Shown here: positions 55,799-63,329 of the stretch, piece after piece | Layout of the letters: every line of letters begins with the position of its first letter | How positions within the stretch are numbered: position 1 is the stretch's first letter | Origin: Oscillospiraceae bacterium | GTDB lineage: Bacteria > Bacillota > Clostridia > UBA1212 | Assembly: GCA_015069195.1 (NCBI GenBank) | Contig: SVJA01000002.1 | Span: 124,001 to 188,000, forward strand | Reading direction: 5' to 3' | Length of the DNA stretch: 64,000 nucleotides | Program-made: the position numbers and the translations under genes | Notes under the pieces: generated by a model | The model's input: the letters and a program-made list of their open reading frames with translations, nothing else | The model's database searches: none | Told to the model about the DNA's origin: nothing

Positions 55799-57073
55799 TT
55801 GAAGAAACTTACTATTACAGGTGGTATTCCACTTAAAGGAGAAGTCACAATCAGCGGAAGTAAAAACGCGGCTGTCGGTATTTTGCCGGCTGTATTGCTT
55901 GTAGACTCTCCTGTTACAATAGAAAATGTTCCGAACGTTACAGACATCAGAATAATATTGGATATATTGAGATCTCTCGGCGCGACTTGCGAACAGAACG
56001 GTGATGTCGTAAAGATTGATCCTACCGGTGTAAAAACTTTTATCGCAGACAACGAGAGAATAAATCGCCTCAGAGGCTCATATTACTTTATCGGCGCCTT
56101 GCTCGGCAGATTCGGACACGCGGAAGTTGTTTTGCCGGGCGGTTGTAATTTCTGTCTCAGACCGATTGATCAGCACCTCAAAGGTTTTAGCGCACTTGGA
56201 GCAAATATTGTCGAAGAGTACGGTATGGTAAAGGCGCATTCGCTTCACGGACTTGTCGGTACCCACATCTACATGGACGTTGTATCAGTCGGTGCGACTA
56301 TAAATATAATGCTTGCTGCTTGTAAAGCAGAAGGTCAGACCGTTATAGAGAACTGTGCAAAAGAGCCTCACGTTGTTGATGTTGCGAATTTCTTAAACTC
56401 AATGGGTGCAAACATCAAGGGTGCAGGTACAAATGTTATCAGAATTAAAGGTGTTAAATCACTTGACGGTGGCGGTGTGTACTCAGTCATTCCGGACCAG
56501 ATAGAGGCAGGTACCTATATGATCGCTGCGGCAGCGACCGGCGGCGATGTCATCGTAAGAAATATCATTCCTACACATATGGAAGCATTGTCTGCCAAGT
56601 TAAAAGAGATGAATGTCGGAATTGATGAATACGATGATGCAATCAGAGTTTATAATAAAGGTATGATACGTGCGGCAAATGTAAAGACTCTTCCGTACCC
56701 GGGCTTCCCGACTGATTTGCAACCACAGATAGTTACGTTACTGTCGCTCGCAGACGGAGAAAGTTCTGTTCGTGAGGATGTATGGGAGTCGCGTTTCCAG
56801 TACATACCTGACCTCTGCAGAATGGGTGCAGAAGTAAGACTTGCAGGTCGTTCTGCGATTGTAGTAGGCGGTAAAAGATTCAAAGGTACTACGGTAAAAT
56901 GTCCTGATCTGAGAGCCGGTGCGGCGTTTGTAATAGCGGCACTTGCTGCAGAGGGTAAAACCGATATAACTGAGATTAAATATATAGACCGCGGATACTG
57001 TAATCTTGAAGAAAAGCTCAGAACCCTCGGAGCTTTCATCGAAAGAGTTGAAGTGGACGAGGAGCATATATAA
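55799..57073 (+). CDS. murA: UDP-N-acetylglucosamine 1-carboxyvinyltransferase
   Basis: 424 residues, TTG start at 55799. First committed enzyme of peptidoglycan synthesis, adding enolpyruvate to UDP-GlcNAc. Visible are PLKGEVTISGSKNAAVGILP with the catalytic Lys, the active-site loop VVLPGGCNFCLRPIDQHLKG with the PEP-binding Cys, TVIENCAKEPHVVDVANFLN, and DQIEAGTYMIAAA. The loop Cys is present, so it should be fosfomycin-sensitive by known mechanism. Last genes of the run (metallo-hydrolase, rlmH) follow closely. Confidence 0.95.
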   Translation: MKKLTITGGIPLKGEVTISGSKNAAVGILPAVLLVDSPVTIENVPNVTDIRIILDILRSLGATCEQNGDVVKIDPTGVKTFIADNERINRLRGSYYFIGALLGRFGHAEVVLPGGCNFCLRPIDQHLKGFSALGANIVEEYGMVKAHSLHGLVGTHIYMDVVSVGATINIMLAACKAEGQTVIENCAKEPHVVDVANFLNSMGANIKGAGTNVIRIKGVKSLDGGGVYSVIPDQIEAGTYMIAAAATGGDVIVRNIIPTHMEALSAKLKEMNVGIDEYDDAIRVYNKGMIRAANVKTLPYPGFPTDLQPQIVTLLSLADGESSVREDVWESRFQYIPDLCRMGAEVRLAGRSAIVVGGKRFKGTTVKCPDLRAGAAFVIAALAAEGKTDITEIKYIDRGYCNLEEKLRTLGAFIERVEVDEEHI

Positions 57074-57076
57074 AGA

Positions 57077-57871
57077 ATGAAATTTTGCAGTCTTTACAGC
57101 GGAAGCAGTGGGAATTGCATTTTTGTGGGAGATAAAGATACAAAGCTTTTGATAGATGCCGGTGTAAGTTGCACCAGAATAGAAAAAGCACTTCGCGAGA
57201 TTGGTGAAGCGGCCTGCGATATACAAGCTATCTTAATAACTCACGAACATCAGGATCACATAGCCGGCGCAGGTACTCTGAGCCGGCGTTTTAATATCCC
57301 GATATACGCTGCAAGCGGCACTTGGGACAAGATAAATTCCGACAAACTGCTGACGAAAATTCAAACAGAAAACAAGGTATCTATTTCAGCCGGAAGCGCA
57401 TTTAATGTCGGTTCACTTTCTGTATCACCATTTAATATTCCTCATGATGCGGCGATGCCCGTTGCATATTCCATCAGAAATGATTGCAGGAAAATATCTG
57501 TGGTAACCGATATGGGTTTTGTTACCGATGAGATTCGTGAGAATGTTTTTGGAAGTGATCTTGCGATGATAGAGTCTAACCACGATATCGAAATGTTAAA
57601 ACGCGGTCCTCACCCATGGCATCTGAAAAATCGTATTCTGAGCAGAACCGGGCACCTTTCAAATGATTATGCCGCGGATTTTGTCACATATCTTGCGTCT
57701 TGCGGAACCAAGCATTTTGTACTGGGACATCTGAGTGACAAGAATAATGTTCCATCGCTTGCTTATGATACAGTAAGGATAAGTCTTGAAAAGAACGGAT
57801 TTTTTCCGAGCAAAAACATTCATTTGTCGGTTGCGCCCCGTGAATGTATCGGAGAAGTAATTGAAATATAG
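57077..57871 (+). CDS. Metallo-beta-lactamase-fold hydrolase (WalJ/YycJ-like)
   Basis: 264 residues. The zinc-binding H-x-H-x-D-H motif is THEHQDHIAG, with further ligands in NIPHDAAMPV, VTDMGFVTDE and FVLGHLSDKNN. The start KFCSLYSGSSGNCIFVGD is typical of YycJ/WalJ. The family links to cell-wall regulation and DNA ends in Gram-positives; the substrate is not firmly known. Position just before rlmH is the normal order in Firmicutes (walJ-htrA-rlmH), here with no htrA. Confidence 0.9.
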   Translation: MKFCSLYSGSSGNCIFVGDKDTKLLIDAGVSCTRIEKALREIGEAACDIQAILITHEHQDHIAGAGTLSRRFNIPIYAASGTWDKINSDKLLTKIQTENKVSISAGSAFNVGSLSVSPFNIPHDAAMPVAYSIRNDCRKISVVTDMGFVTDEIRENVFGSDLAMIESNHDIEMLKRGPHPWHLKNRILSRTGHLSNDYAADFVTYLASCGTKHFVLGHLSDKNNVPSLAYDTVRISLEKNGFFPSKNIHLSVAPRECIGEVIEI

Positions 57872-57880
57872 GGTGATTTT

Positions 57881-58327
57881 ATGATGAAGATAACCATTCT
57901 TGCTGTCGGCAAGATTAAAGAAAAATATATGCGTGAGGCGATTGCGGATTACAGCCTGCGCCTTTCAAAGTACTGCAAGTTGAACATTATCGAAGCGCCT
58001 GAAGGATTGTCGGTCGAGAAGGAAGGCGACGACCTTCTGCGTCTTATTCCGCAGGGCTCGTATGTTATTGCACTTGACCTTAGAGGTACAATGGTCAGCT
58101 CTACCGATCTTGCCGATATGTTCCGCGAAACTACAGTTGCCGGCGAGTCTCATTTTACTTTTATCATTGGTGGTTCCGACGGCATAGATCGCAGAGTTAT
58201 CTTAAAAGCAAACAAATCCATTTGTATGTCGAAAATGACTTTTACTCACCAGATGGCAAGACTCATAATTTGCGAGCAGATTTACAGGGCAATGAAAATA
58301 AACGGGGGAGAGAAGTATCATAAATAG
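57881..58327 (+). CDS. rlmH: 23S rRNA pseudouridine-1915 N3-methyltransferase RlmH
   Basis: 148 residues. SPOUT-class enzyme with ITILAVGKIKEKYMREAIAD at the start, YVIALDLRGTMVSS, FIIGGSDGIDRRVILKANKS knot motif, and TFTHQMARLIICEQIYRAMK with INGGEKYHK at the end. It modifies helix 69 of 23S rRNA. The stop codon overlaps the first base of a 19-bp inverted repeat. Confidence 0.96.
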   Translation: MMKITILAVGKIKEKYMREAIADYSLRLSKYCKLNIIEAPEGLSVEKEGDDLLRLIPQGSYVIALDLRGTMVSSTDLADMFRETTVAGESHFTFIIGGSDGIDRRVILKANKSICMSKMTFTHQMARLIICEQIYRAMKINGGEKYHK

Positions 58328-58406
58328 AGCTAATCTGTGAGGCGTGAAAAAACAGCCGAAAACTTACAGTTTTCTAATGATTTTTTTACGCCTCACAGAT
58401 TAGCTC
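58327..58406 (+). repeat. Structured TAATGAT-core repeat, copy 1
   Basis: Outer arms 58327-58345 and 58388-58406 are perfect 19-bp inverted repeats. Between them lie a CAGCC strand, a small hairpin (GAAAACTTACAGTTTTC) and CTAATGATTTTTT. The same core recurs at 58431, 58510 and 58991. Confidence 0.8.
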
Positions 58407-58588
58407 TTTCGCGGGGGAGAAGGTAAAGACAGCCGAAATTCTGCCGAATTTCTAATGATCTTTTTGCACTGTGGTATTGACGACTTTCGATGGGGAGGAC
58501 GGTAAAAATAGCCCAAAACCTATGGTTTTCTAATGATTTTTTCTCGCATCACAGATATGCTCTTTCGAAGGGAAGAAGGCTTGGGAAT
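58354..58588 (+). repeat. Three imperfect tandem repeats of about 78 bp
   Basis: Units start at 58354, 58431 and 58510 (AGCC each time; periods 77 and 79). Each unit runs AGCC, hairpin, TTTCTAATGAT(T/C)TTTT, a variable arm, CTTTCG, then a G-rich GGGGAG-A-GGT-like end. The last unit runs into the ribosome site of the TfoX-N gene. Confidence 0.8.
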
Positions 58589-58906
58589 ATGGCAACAAGT
58601 AAAGAATATTTAGAATTTATAACAGAACAGTTGTCCGAAGTGGACGGAATCACGTATCGGCAAATGATGGGGGAGTATGTTATTTATATGAACAGTAAAA
58701 TTGCCGCGTATGTTTGTGATGACAGATTGCTGGTAAAACCTGTGCCGAGTGCGGTGCACATGATGCCGGAAGCTTCTTATGAGTCTCCGTATGCCGGAGC
58801 AAAAGAAATGATTCTTGTAGAAAATGTAGACAACAAAGAGTTCCTTAAAGAACTGTTTGAAGCAATGTTTGATGAGCTTCCGGAATCGAAGAAGAGGAAA
58901 AAGTAA
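58589..58906 (+). CDS. TfoX N-terminal domain protein
   Basis: 105 residues from the ATG at 58589. The single domain is TfoX-N: MATSKEYLEFITEQLSEV, then YRQMMGEYVIYMNSKIAAYV and DDRLLVKPVPSAVHMMPEAS. TfoX/Sxy proteins control competence in Gammaproteobacteria, but isolated TfoX-N proteins in Firmicutes have no known role. The tail KKRKK is basic. The ribosome site (GAAGG) and 5' leader come from the last of three tandem repeats upstream, so the repeats may influence expression. Confidence 0.82.
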   Translation: MATSKEYLEFITEQLSEVDGITYRQMMGEYVIYMNSKIAAYVCDDRLLVKPVPSAVHMMPEASYESPYAGAKEMILVENVDNKEFLKELFEAMFDELPESKKRKK

Positions 58907-58916
58907 TATGTAAAAC

Positions 58917-58955
58917 AGTCCCCGCCGTTTGGCAATAAACCAAACGGCGGGGACT
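58917..58955. terminator. Strong hairpin after the TfoX-N gene
   Basis: A perfect 16-bp stem (58917-58932 with 58940-58955) around a 7-base loop, in the convergent gap with ispE. Confidence 0.8.
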
Positions 58956-58961
58956 ATCATA

Positions 58962-59044
58962 AGCAAATTACAGAGCACAGTAAAAAGACATCCGAAGACC
59001 TAAAGGCTTTCTAATGATCTTTTCACTGTGCTCCGTAACTTGCT
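58962..59044 (+). repeat. Structured TAATGAT-core repeat, copy 4
   Basis: Outer arms AGCAAATTACAGAGCACAGT (58962-58981) and ACTGTGCTCCGTAACTTGCT (59025-59044) pair in 18 of 20 positions, with the other two G-T type. The core has CATCC, a hairpin GAAGACC-TAAA-GGCTTTC and TAATGATCTTTT. The outer arms share no sequence with those of copy 1. Confidence 0.8.
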
Positions 59045-59047
59045 TTA

Positions 59048-60025
59048 TTAACACAAATCAAGAGCTATTGCAAAATATCCTTCGCTACGGAATTTTCGCA
59101 TTGCTTTCCATGCTAAATCACGTGCTGCATAAAGACCGAAAACTGTTGAACCGCTACCGGACATAAGGGTTCCGATTGCGCCGGAGGTTGCGATTTCTGC
59201 TTTGAGCTTCTTTAGTTCGGGTTGGAGATCGAACGCAGGTATTTCAAGCACATTTTTCATATTCTGTGCGAAAAAATACAGATCGCCTCTTTCGAGCGCT
59301 TTTATGAGTGCCGTCGTATCGGGGTGTTCGTCGCTCGGGATATCCATTGAGTCGAGTCTGGTGTAGACGCGCTCTGTTGACAGGAAAATGTTCGGGTTTA
59401 CTATGAGAATGTATCCTTTGTTGAGCGGTGAAATTGTTTTGAGAGTTGTACCGGTGTCTGTTGCAAGTGCTGTACCGCCTTTTACGAGGAACGGAACATC
59501 AGAGCCGAGACTCTTTGCAAGCTCGCACAGCTTGTCTACGGAGTAGTTTAGTCCGAGTAATTCATTCATTCCCTTCAAAACTGCCGCTGCATCTGCGCTA
59601 CCGCCGCCGAGACCACCGCCTACGGGGATTTTTTTTCTGATGTGAATGGCTATTTTATCCTGTGAACCACTCTCGTTAAGCATTAAGCGGGCTGCTCTGT
59701 ATGCAAGATTCTTTCTGTCTGTAGGGAGTTTCGGATTTGTACAAGTGAGTGTAATCTGCTCATCAACATCCGGCTCAGGAAGAGGCTTTCCGATGCGCTC
59801 GAAATAGTTGCGACGCTCTTCTTGTTTCTCTTTTGCTTCGAGTATTTCATCGACAACATCCGCTTTGAGACCGCTGAAATTATCTTGACTGAAAATTACA
59901 ATTTTGTCATAAAGAGGAATTTCCTGCATTATCATATTTACAAGATGGTAGCCGTCGTCTCTCTGCCCGAGAATATCTATTGAAAGATTGACCTTGGCGT
60001 TTGCGTTAATATTTACGATATTCAT
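59048..60025 (-). CDS. ispE: 4-diphosphocytidyl-2-C-methyl-D-erythritol kinase
   Basis: 325 residues from the ATG at 60025, which gives the GHMP start NINANAKVNLSIDILGQRDD; the open frame extends 62 codons further but that part is not kinase-like. ATP-binding loop KIPVGGGLGGGSADAAAVLK and the C-terminal GTLMSGSGSTVFGLY. It phosphorylates CDP-methylerythritol in the non-mevalonate isoprenoid pathway. An insert around residues 70-95 (EAKEKQEERRNYFERIGKPL) is longer than in most homologues. Convergent with TfoX-N, divergent from glnS. Confidence 0.95.
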   Translation of the reverse strand: MNIVNINANAKVNLSIDILGQRDDGYHLVNMIMQEIPLYDKIVIFSQDNFSGLKADVVDEILEAKEKQEERRNYFERIGKPLPEPDVDEQITLTCTNPKLPTDRKNLAYRAARLMLNESGSQDKIAIHIRKKIPVGGGLGGGSADAAAVLKGMNELLGLNYSVDKLCELAKSLGSDVPFLVKGGTALATDTGTTLKTISPLNKGYILIVNPNIFLSTERVYTRLDSMDIPSDEHPDTTALIKALERGDLYFFAQNMKNVLEIPAFDLQPELKKLKAEIATSGAIGTLMSGSGSTVFGLYAARDLAWKAMRKFRSEGYFAIALDLC

Positions 60026-60106
60026 AGTCTTTTTCCGCCTTTTAGCAATAAAGTACTTAAAGAATAGCATATTTTTAAAAAAATGTAAAATGTAAAAGTA
60101 ATTTTG

Positions 60107-60135
60107 TTGAATAATTTTGCGAATGAATATATAAT
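60107..60135 (+). promoter_or_regulatory. Promoter of glnS
   Basis: TTGAAT (60107-60112), 17 bases, TATAAT (60130-60135), 33 bases before the start. No T-box leader is present. Confidence 0.75.
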
Positions 60136-60168
60136 ACATAGTATCTATTTTTAGGAGAGGTGACTCTG

Positions 60169-61851
60169 ATGAGTACAATCGACGAAACATTAAATGAAGA
60201 AGTTTCTTCAAATTTTATTCACGAAATTATTGACCAGGATATCGCTGACGGATTTTCGCGTCAGATTCATACAAGATTTCCGCCTGAACCGAACGGTTAT
60301 CTTCACATCGGCAGTGCGAAAGCTATATATATAAATGTTTCTACGGCAAAGAAGTACGGCGGTCTTTTTAACCTCCGTTACGATGATACAAACCCGAACA
60401 AAGAGGACACTGAGTATGTTGATTCGATTCTCCGTGATCTCAAGTGGCTGGGTGCAGAGCCTACCGGCGGCATATACTATGGCTCGGACTATTTTGACAA
60501 GTGCTACGAGTACGCTATAAAGCTTATAAAAGAAGGCAAGGCTTATGTCTGCGACCTCACAGGTGACGAGGTTCGTGAGTACAGAGGTACTTTGACACAG
60601 CCCGGTAAGGAAAGCCCCTACAGAAACAGAAGCGTAGAGGAAAACCTCGAACTCTTTGAAAGAATGAAGAACGGTGAATTTGCAGACGGCACACATACAC
60701 TTCGTGCAAAGATTGATATGGCGTCCCCTAACATAAATATGCGTGACCCTGTCATTTACAGAATTTCACACACTCACCACCACCGTCAGGGTGACAAATG
60801 GTGCATCTATCCGCTCTATGATTACGCACATCCGATTCAGGACGCTTTAGAGGGCATCACACACTCACTTTGCTCTATCGAATTTGAAAACCACCGTCCT
60901 TTGTATGATTGGGTTGTAGACAACATCGGTTTTGAAGCAAAGCCGAAGCAGAGAGAGTTTGCAAGACTTAATGTTACTTATACTGTTATGAGTAAGCGTT
61001 ATCTCCGCCAGCTTGTTGAGACCGGTGCCGTAGACGGATGGGATGACCCGCGTATGCCTACACTTTGCGGTCTCAGAAGAAGAGGTTACACACCGTCATC
61101 GATATTCAATTTTGTTAAGATGGCAGGCGTTGCAAAATCATATTCACTCGTTGATATTGAAATGCTTGAATACTGCATCCGCGACGAACTCAACCAGACT
61201 GCAGAGAGAAGAATTGCAGTCACAGAGCCGCTCAAAGTTACAATCACAAACTATCCCGAGGGACAGTGCGAATATTTTGAAGTTGCGAACAACCCGAACA
61301 ACCCTGATGCCGGTATGAGAAAGATTCCTTTCACAAAGAACATCTATGTAGAGCGCTCCGATTTTATGGAAGAGCCGATTCCGAAGTTCTTCAGACTCAA
61401 GCCCGGCGGCGAAGTTCGACTCATGGGCGCATACATCGTTCGCTGTGATGAAGTTGTAAAAGACGCTGACGGAAATGTTATCGAGCTCAGATGTTCTGCT
61501 GACCTTGAAACTAAAAACGGTATGCCTGTTGACGGCAGAAAAGTTAAAGGTACTATCCACTGGGTAAGCGCAGAGCACGCTATCGACGCTGACATTATGA
61601 TGTACAACAGACTTTTCACAATCCCCGATCTTTCCGATCTCGGTGAGGACAAGACCTACAACGATTATCTTAACCCCGATTCAGTAAAGAAACTTACAGG
61701 TTGCAAACTCGAACCGTCAATCGCTGACGCACAGCCCGGTGAAAGATTCCAGTTTGTCAGAATGGGTTACTTCTGCAAAGACACGAAGTACGACAATACT
61801 TTCAATAGCATCGTCGGTCTTAAAGACACTTGGGCAAAGGTGAATAAGTGA
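60169..61851 (+). CDS. glnS: Glutaminyl-tRNA synthetase
   Basis: 560 residues from the ATG at 60169 (AGGAGAGG upstream). Class I synthetase with the HIGH-type motif [29 protein letters not shown], and the KMSKS-type [12 protein letters not shown]. The eukaryotic-like anticodon-binding beta-barrels follow ([37 protein letters not shown]). Most Firmicutes make Gln-tRNA by the GatCAB amidotransferase route, and GlnRS in Clostridia is usually read as an old transfer. It has no YqeY-like appended domain. Confidence 0.96.
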   Translation: MSTIDETLNEEVSSNFIHEIIDQDIADGFSRQIHTRFPPEPNGYLHIGSAKAIYINVSTAKKYGGLFNLRYDDTNPNKEDTEYVDSILRDLKWLGAEPTGGIYYGSDYFDKCYEYAIKLIKEGKAYVCDLTGDEVREYRGTLTQPGKESPYRNRSVEENLELFERMKNGEFADGTHTLRAKIDMASPNINMRDPVIYRISHTHHHRQGDKWCIYPLYDYAHPIQDALEGITHSLCSIEFENHRPLYDWVVDNIGFEAKPKQREFARLNVTYTVMSKRYLRQLVETGAVDGWDDPRMPTLCGLRRRGYTPSSIFNFVKMAGVAKSYSLVDIEMLEYCIRDELNQTAERRIAVTEPLKVTITNYPEGQCEYFEVANNPNNPDAGMRKIPFTKNIYVERSDFMEEPIPKFFRLKPGGEVRLMGAYIVRCDEVVKDADGNVIELRCSADLETKNGMPVDGRKVKGTIHWVSAEHAIDADIMMYNRLFTIPDLSDLGEDKTYNDYLNPDSVKKLTGCKLEPSIADAQPGERFQFVRMGYFCKDTKYDNTFNSIVGLKDTWAKVNK

Positions 61852-61879
61852 TTTTTATAAAACTTAAATAATTTTTTAG

Positions 61880-61918
61880 GCAATATGCAGGTTGTTGAAA
61901 CTTGCGTATTGCTTTTTT
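61880..61918 (+). terminator. Terminator of glnS
   Basis: GCAATATGCAGGTT (61880-61893) pairs with AACTTGCGTATTGC (61899-61912), with two G-T pairs, then six T. Confidence 0.85.
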
Positions 61919-61951
61919 GTTTGGGTAGAGTGGAATGTAAATGAATAATTA

Positions 61952-61980
61952 TTGACAACAATAAATAGGTGTTCTAATAT
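61952..61980 (+). promoter_or_regulatory. Promoter of the antitoxin RNA
   Basis: TTGACA (61952-61957), 17 bases, TAATAT (61975-61980). No protein-coding frame follows on this strand; transcription would run antisense to the 3' part of the toxin message. Confidence 0.7.
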
Positions 61981-61986
61981 ATTAAT

Positions 61987-62079
61987 AAGGGCATTACCTA
62001 TAAGGCGGTTATGCTCCTTGTCGTGTGTGTATATGTTTAAGCTACGTTAGTGTGGGAACTAGAGCGCAGCTATTTTTTT
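61987..62079 (+). ncRNA. Predicted antisense antitoxin RNA of a type I system
   Basis: An RNA of about 90 bases starting near 61987 and ending at a hairpin (AGCTACG...CGCAGCT, inner TAGT/ACTA) followed by seven T at 62072-62078. It would be complementary to the 3' end of the toxin mRNA, including the toxin stop codon at 62070-62072. This is the geometry of txpA/RatA- and bsrG/SR4-type pairs in Bacillus. The start site is inferred from the promoter. Confidence 0.6.
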
Positions 62080-62156
62080 GAAATAGAGTACAAGATAATT
62101 CTGACAACTATTTCGATTATGTATAACATAATTGCGATAATTTCATAATCACTCAT
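62070..62156 (-). CDS. Type I toxin, TxpA/holin-like small hydrophobic peptide
   Basis: 28 residues: MSDYEIIAIMLYIIEIVV then RIILYSISKK. A short acidic start, one membrane helix and a basic tail, close in pattern to TxpA/BsrG-type toxins that begin MSTYE. A strong GGGAGGT ribosome site lies 7 bases upstream (62164-62170). A TATAAT (62235-62230) lies upstream with a poor -35. An RNA from near 62223 would begin GTTATTCTCCTTGT, which can pair with ACAAGGAGCATAAC (62021-62008) in the 3' region, 13 of 14 bases. End pairing of this kind keeps type I toxin messages inactive. Confidence 0.75.
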   Translation of the reverse strand: MSDYEIIAIMLYIIEIVVRIILYSISKK

Positions 62157-62297
62157 ATCTATCACCTCCCTTCCTTTCCCGCAACTCCGGGTAAGAGCTT
62201 TGGGTTAGTACAAGGAGAATAACTGCTGCATTATAAATAATGCCCCGGTGCCGTAGCACCGTAGTAGAATCTTAACAGAGATGGTTAGGATTTACAA

Positions 62298-62311
62298 ATT
62301 TCCCGGGAAAT
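62298..62311. promoter_or_regulatory. Noc-binding site (NBS) near the toxin locus
   Basis: ATTTCCCGGGAAAT, a perfect 14-bp palindrome identical to that upstream of spo0A. Confidence 0.8.
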
Positions 62312-62328
62312 AATGGGACAAAAAAATA

Positions 62329-62359
62329 AACGGCTGACTTGGTTTGCAAGTCAGCCGTT
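62329..62359 (-). terminator. Terminator of ttcA
   Basis: The 13-bp stem AACGGCTGACTTG / CAAGTCAGCCGTT is followed on the minus strand by a run of T (plus-strand A run 62320-62326). Confidence 0.85.
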
Positions 62360-62364
62360 GCTCT

Positions 62365-63096
62365 TTATTTTTCGCTGATTTCAGGCCAGAGGCCTCTTTT
62401 TACCGCACCGAAAATATTTGTTTTAATCATATTGTTGTCTTTTTCGAGCAATTTAATTATTGCCTTGATCTCTGCTCGCTTGCTTGTCTTGTCCATCGGG
62501 CAGGTGTTCTCTACCGTGGGGAACACGCCAAGCGATGCGTAGTGTTTGATCTCGTATTCGTTCACATAGATGAACGGTCTGATAACTGTTACACCACTTC
62601 TGTCAAGATGTGTTTCAGGTGGGAAACAGTAAAATCTCCCTTCGTAGTGTAGGCTCAGGAGTGCCGTCTCAATAACATCGTCTTTGTGATGTGCAAGTGC
62701 TACAACATTGCAACCGTTTTTTCTTGCATAGTCATTTAATGCACCGCGTCTGAGATTTGCACACAACGCACATGGATTCTGCTCTTGGCGTATATCAAAA
62801 ACAATTTCTTTTATATGTGATTCAACAATTACGTGTTTAACACCGAGCGACTCGCAGTACTTGGTAATCGGCGTAAAATCCATTCCCTCAAAACCGAGTG
62901 AAATGCTTATGGCAGTAAGTTCAAACTTTTTCGGGTAGAACCTCTTGAGCGATGCCAGTACCGTCAAAAGTGCCATGCTGTCCTTACCGCCTGACACACC
63001 GACACAAACATGGTCGCCGTCTTTTATCAGGTCGTAATCCTGTACCGCTTTTCTTGTCAAACTGAGTAAATGTTTTAATGCTTCTTTGCTATCCAT
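62365..63096 (-). CDS. ttcA: tRNA 2-thiocytidine biosynthesis protein TtcA-like
   Basis: 243 residues from the ATG at 63096. PP-loop ATPase motif CVGVSGGKDSMALLTVLASL, the central C-x-x-C in NPCALCANLRRG, and HHKDDVIETALLSLHYEG. The family thiolates C32 of certain tRNAs and binds an Fe-S cluster. Clostridial members of this subfamily are often annotated only as ATPases of the PP-loop type, so the substrate is less sure. A terminator lies just downstream. Confidence 0.85.
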   Translation of the reverse strand: MDSKEALKHLLSLTRKAVQDYDLIKDGDHVCVGVSGGKDSMALLTVLASLKRFYPKKFELTAISISLGFEGMDFTPITKYCESLGVKHVIVESHIKEIVFDIRQEQNPCALCANLRRGALNDYARKNGCNVVALAHHKDDVIETALLSLHYEGRFYCFPPETHLDRSGVTVIRPFIYVNEYEIKHYASLGVFPTVENTCPMDKTSKRAEIKAIIKLLEKDNNMIKTNIFGAVKRGLWPEISEK

Positions 63097-63208
63097 AAAC
63101 AAATCAATTTCCTAATTAAAAAAATCATATATATTATGACAGTTTAGGGGTGATTTGACAAGAGAAACCTGTGGTAGAAAAGATCTTGGTACGTAAAGTT
63201 GGTTACTG

Positions 63209-63239
63209 GCATTGCCGTGTGTGATAAGACGGCAATGCC
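63209..63239. repeat. Hairpin between ttcA and the ATPase gene
   Basis: GGCATTGCCGT / ACGGCAATGCC, an 11-bp perfect stem around a 9-base loop. It is upstream of both divergent genes, so it is not an ordinary terminator. Confidence 0.6.
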
Positions 63240-63278
63240 GTAAAAGCACGACTTCTATTTACCATTTTTAAAAAATTG

Positions 63279-63307
63279 TTGAAAGTGGTAAAAATGTGTG
63301 GCATAAT
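63279..63307 (+). promoter_or_regulatory. Promoter of the DUF4143-type ATPase gene
   Basis: TTGAAA (63279-63284), 17 bases, CATAAT (63302-63307), 22 bases before the ATG. Confidence 0.55.
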
Positions 63308-63329
63308 GCTGCATGAGAGGTGATTTGCC

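Noticed and set aside
58327-58588. CRISPR array
   Set aside because: Units are imperfect, only three in tandem, with no conserved repeat/spacer division and no cas gene nearby.
60026-60168. T-box riboswitch before glnS
   Set aside because: The gap is only 143 bases, has a consensus promoter 33 bases before the start and no T-box sequence or specifier stem.
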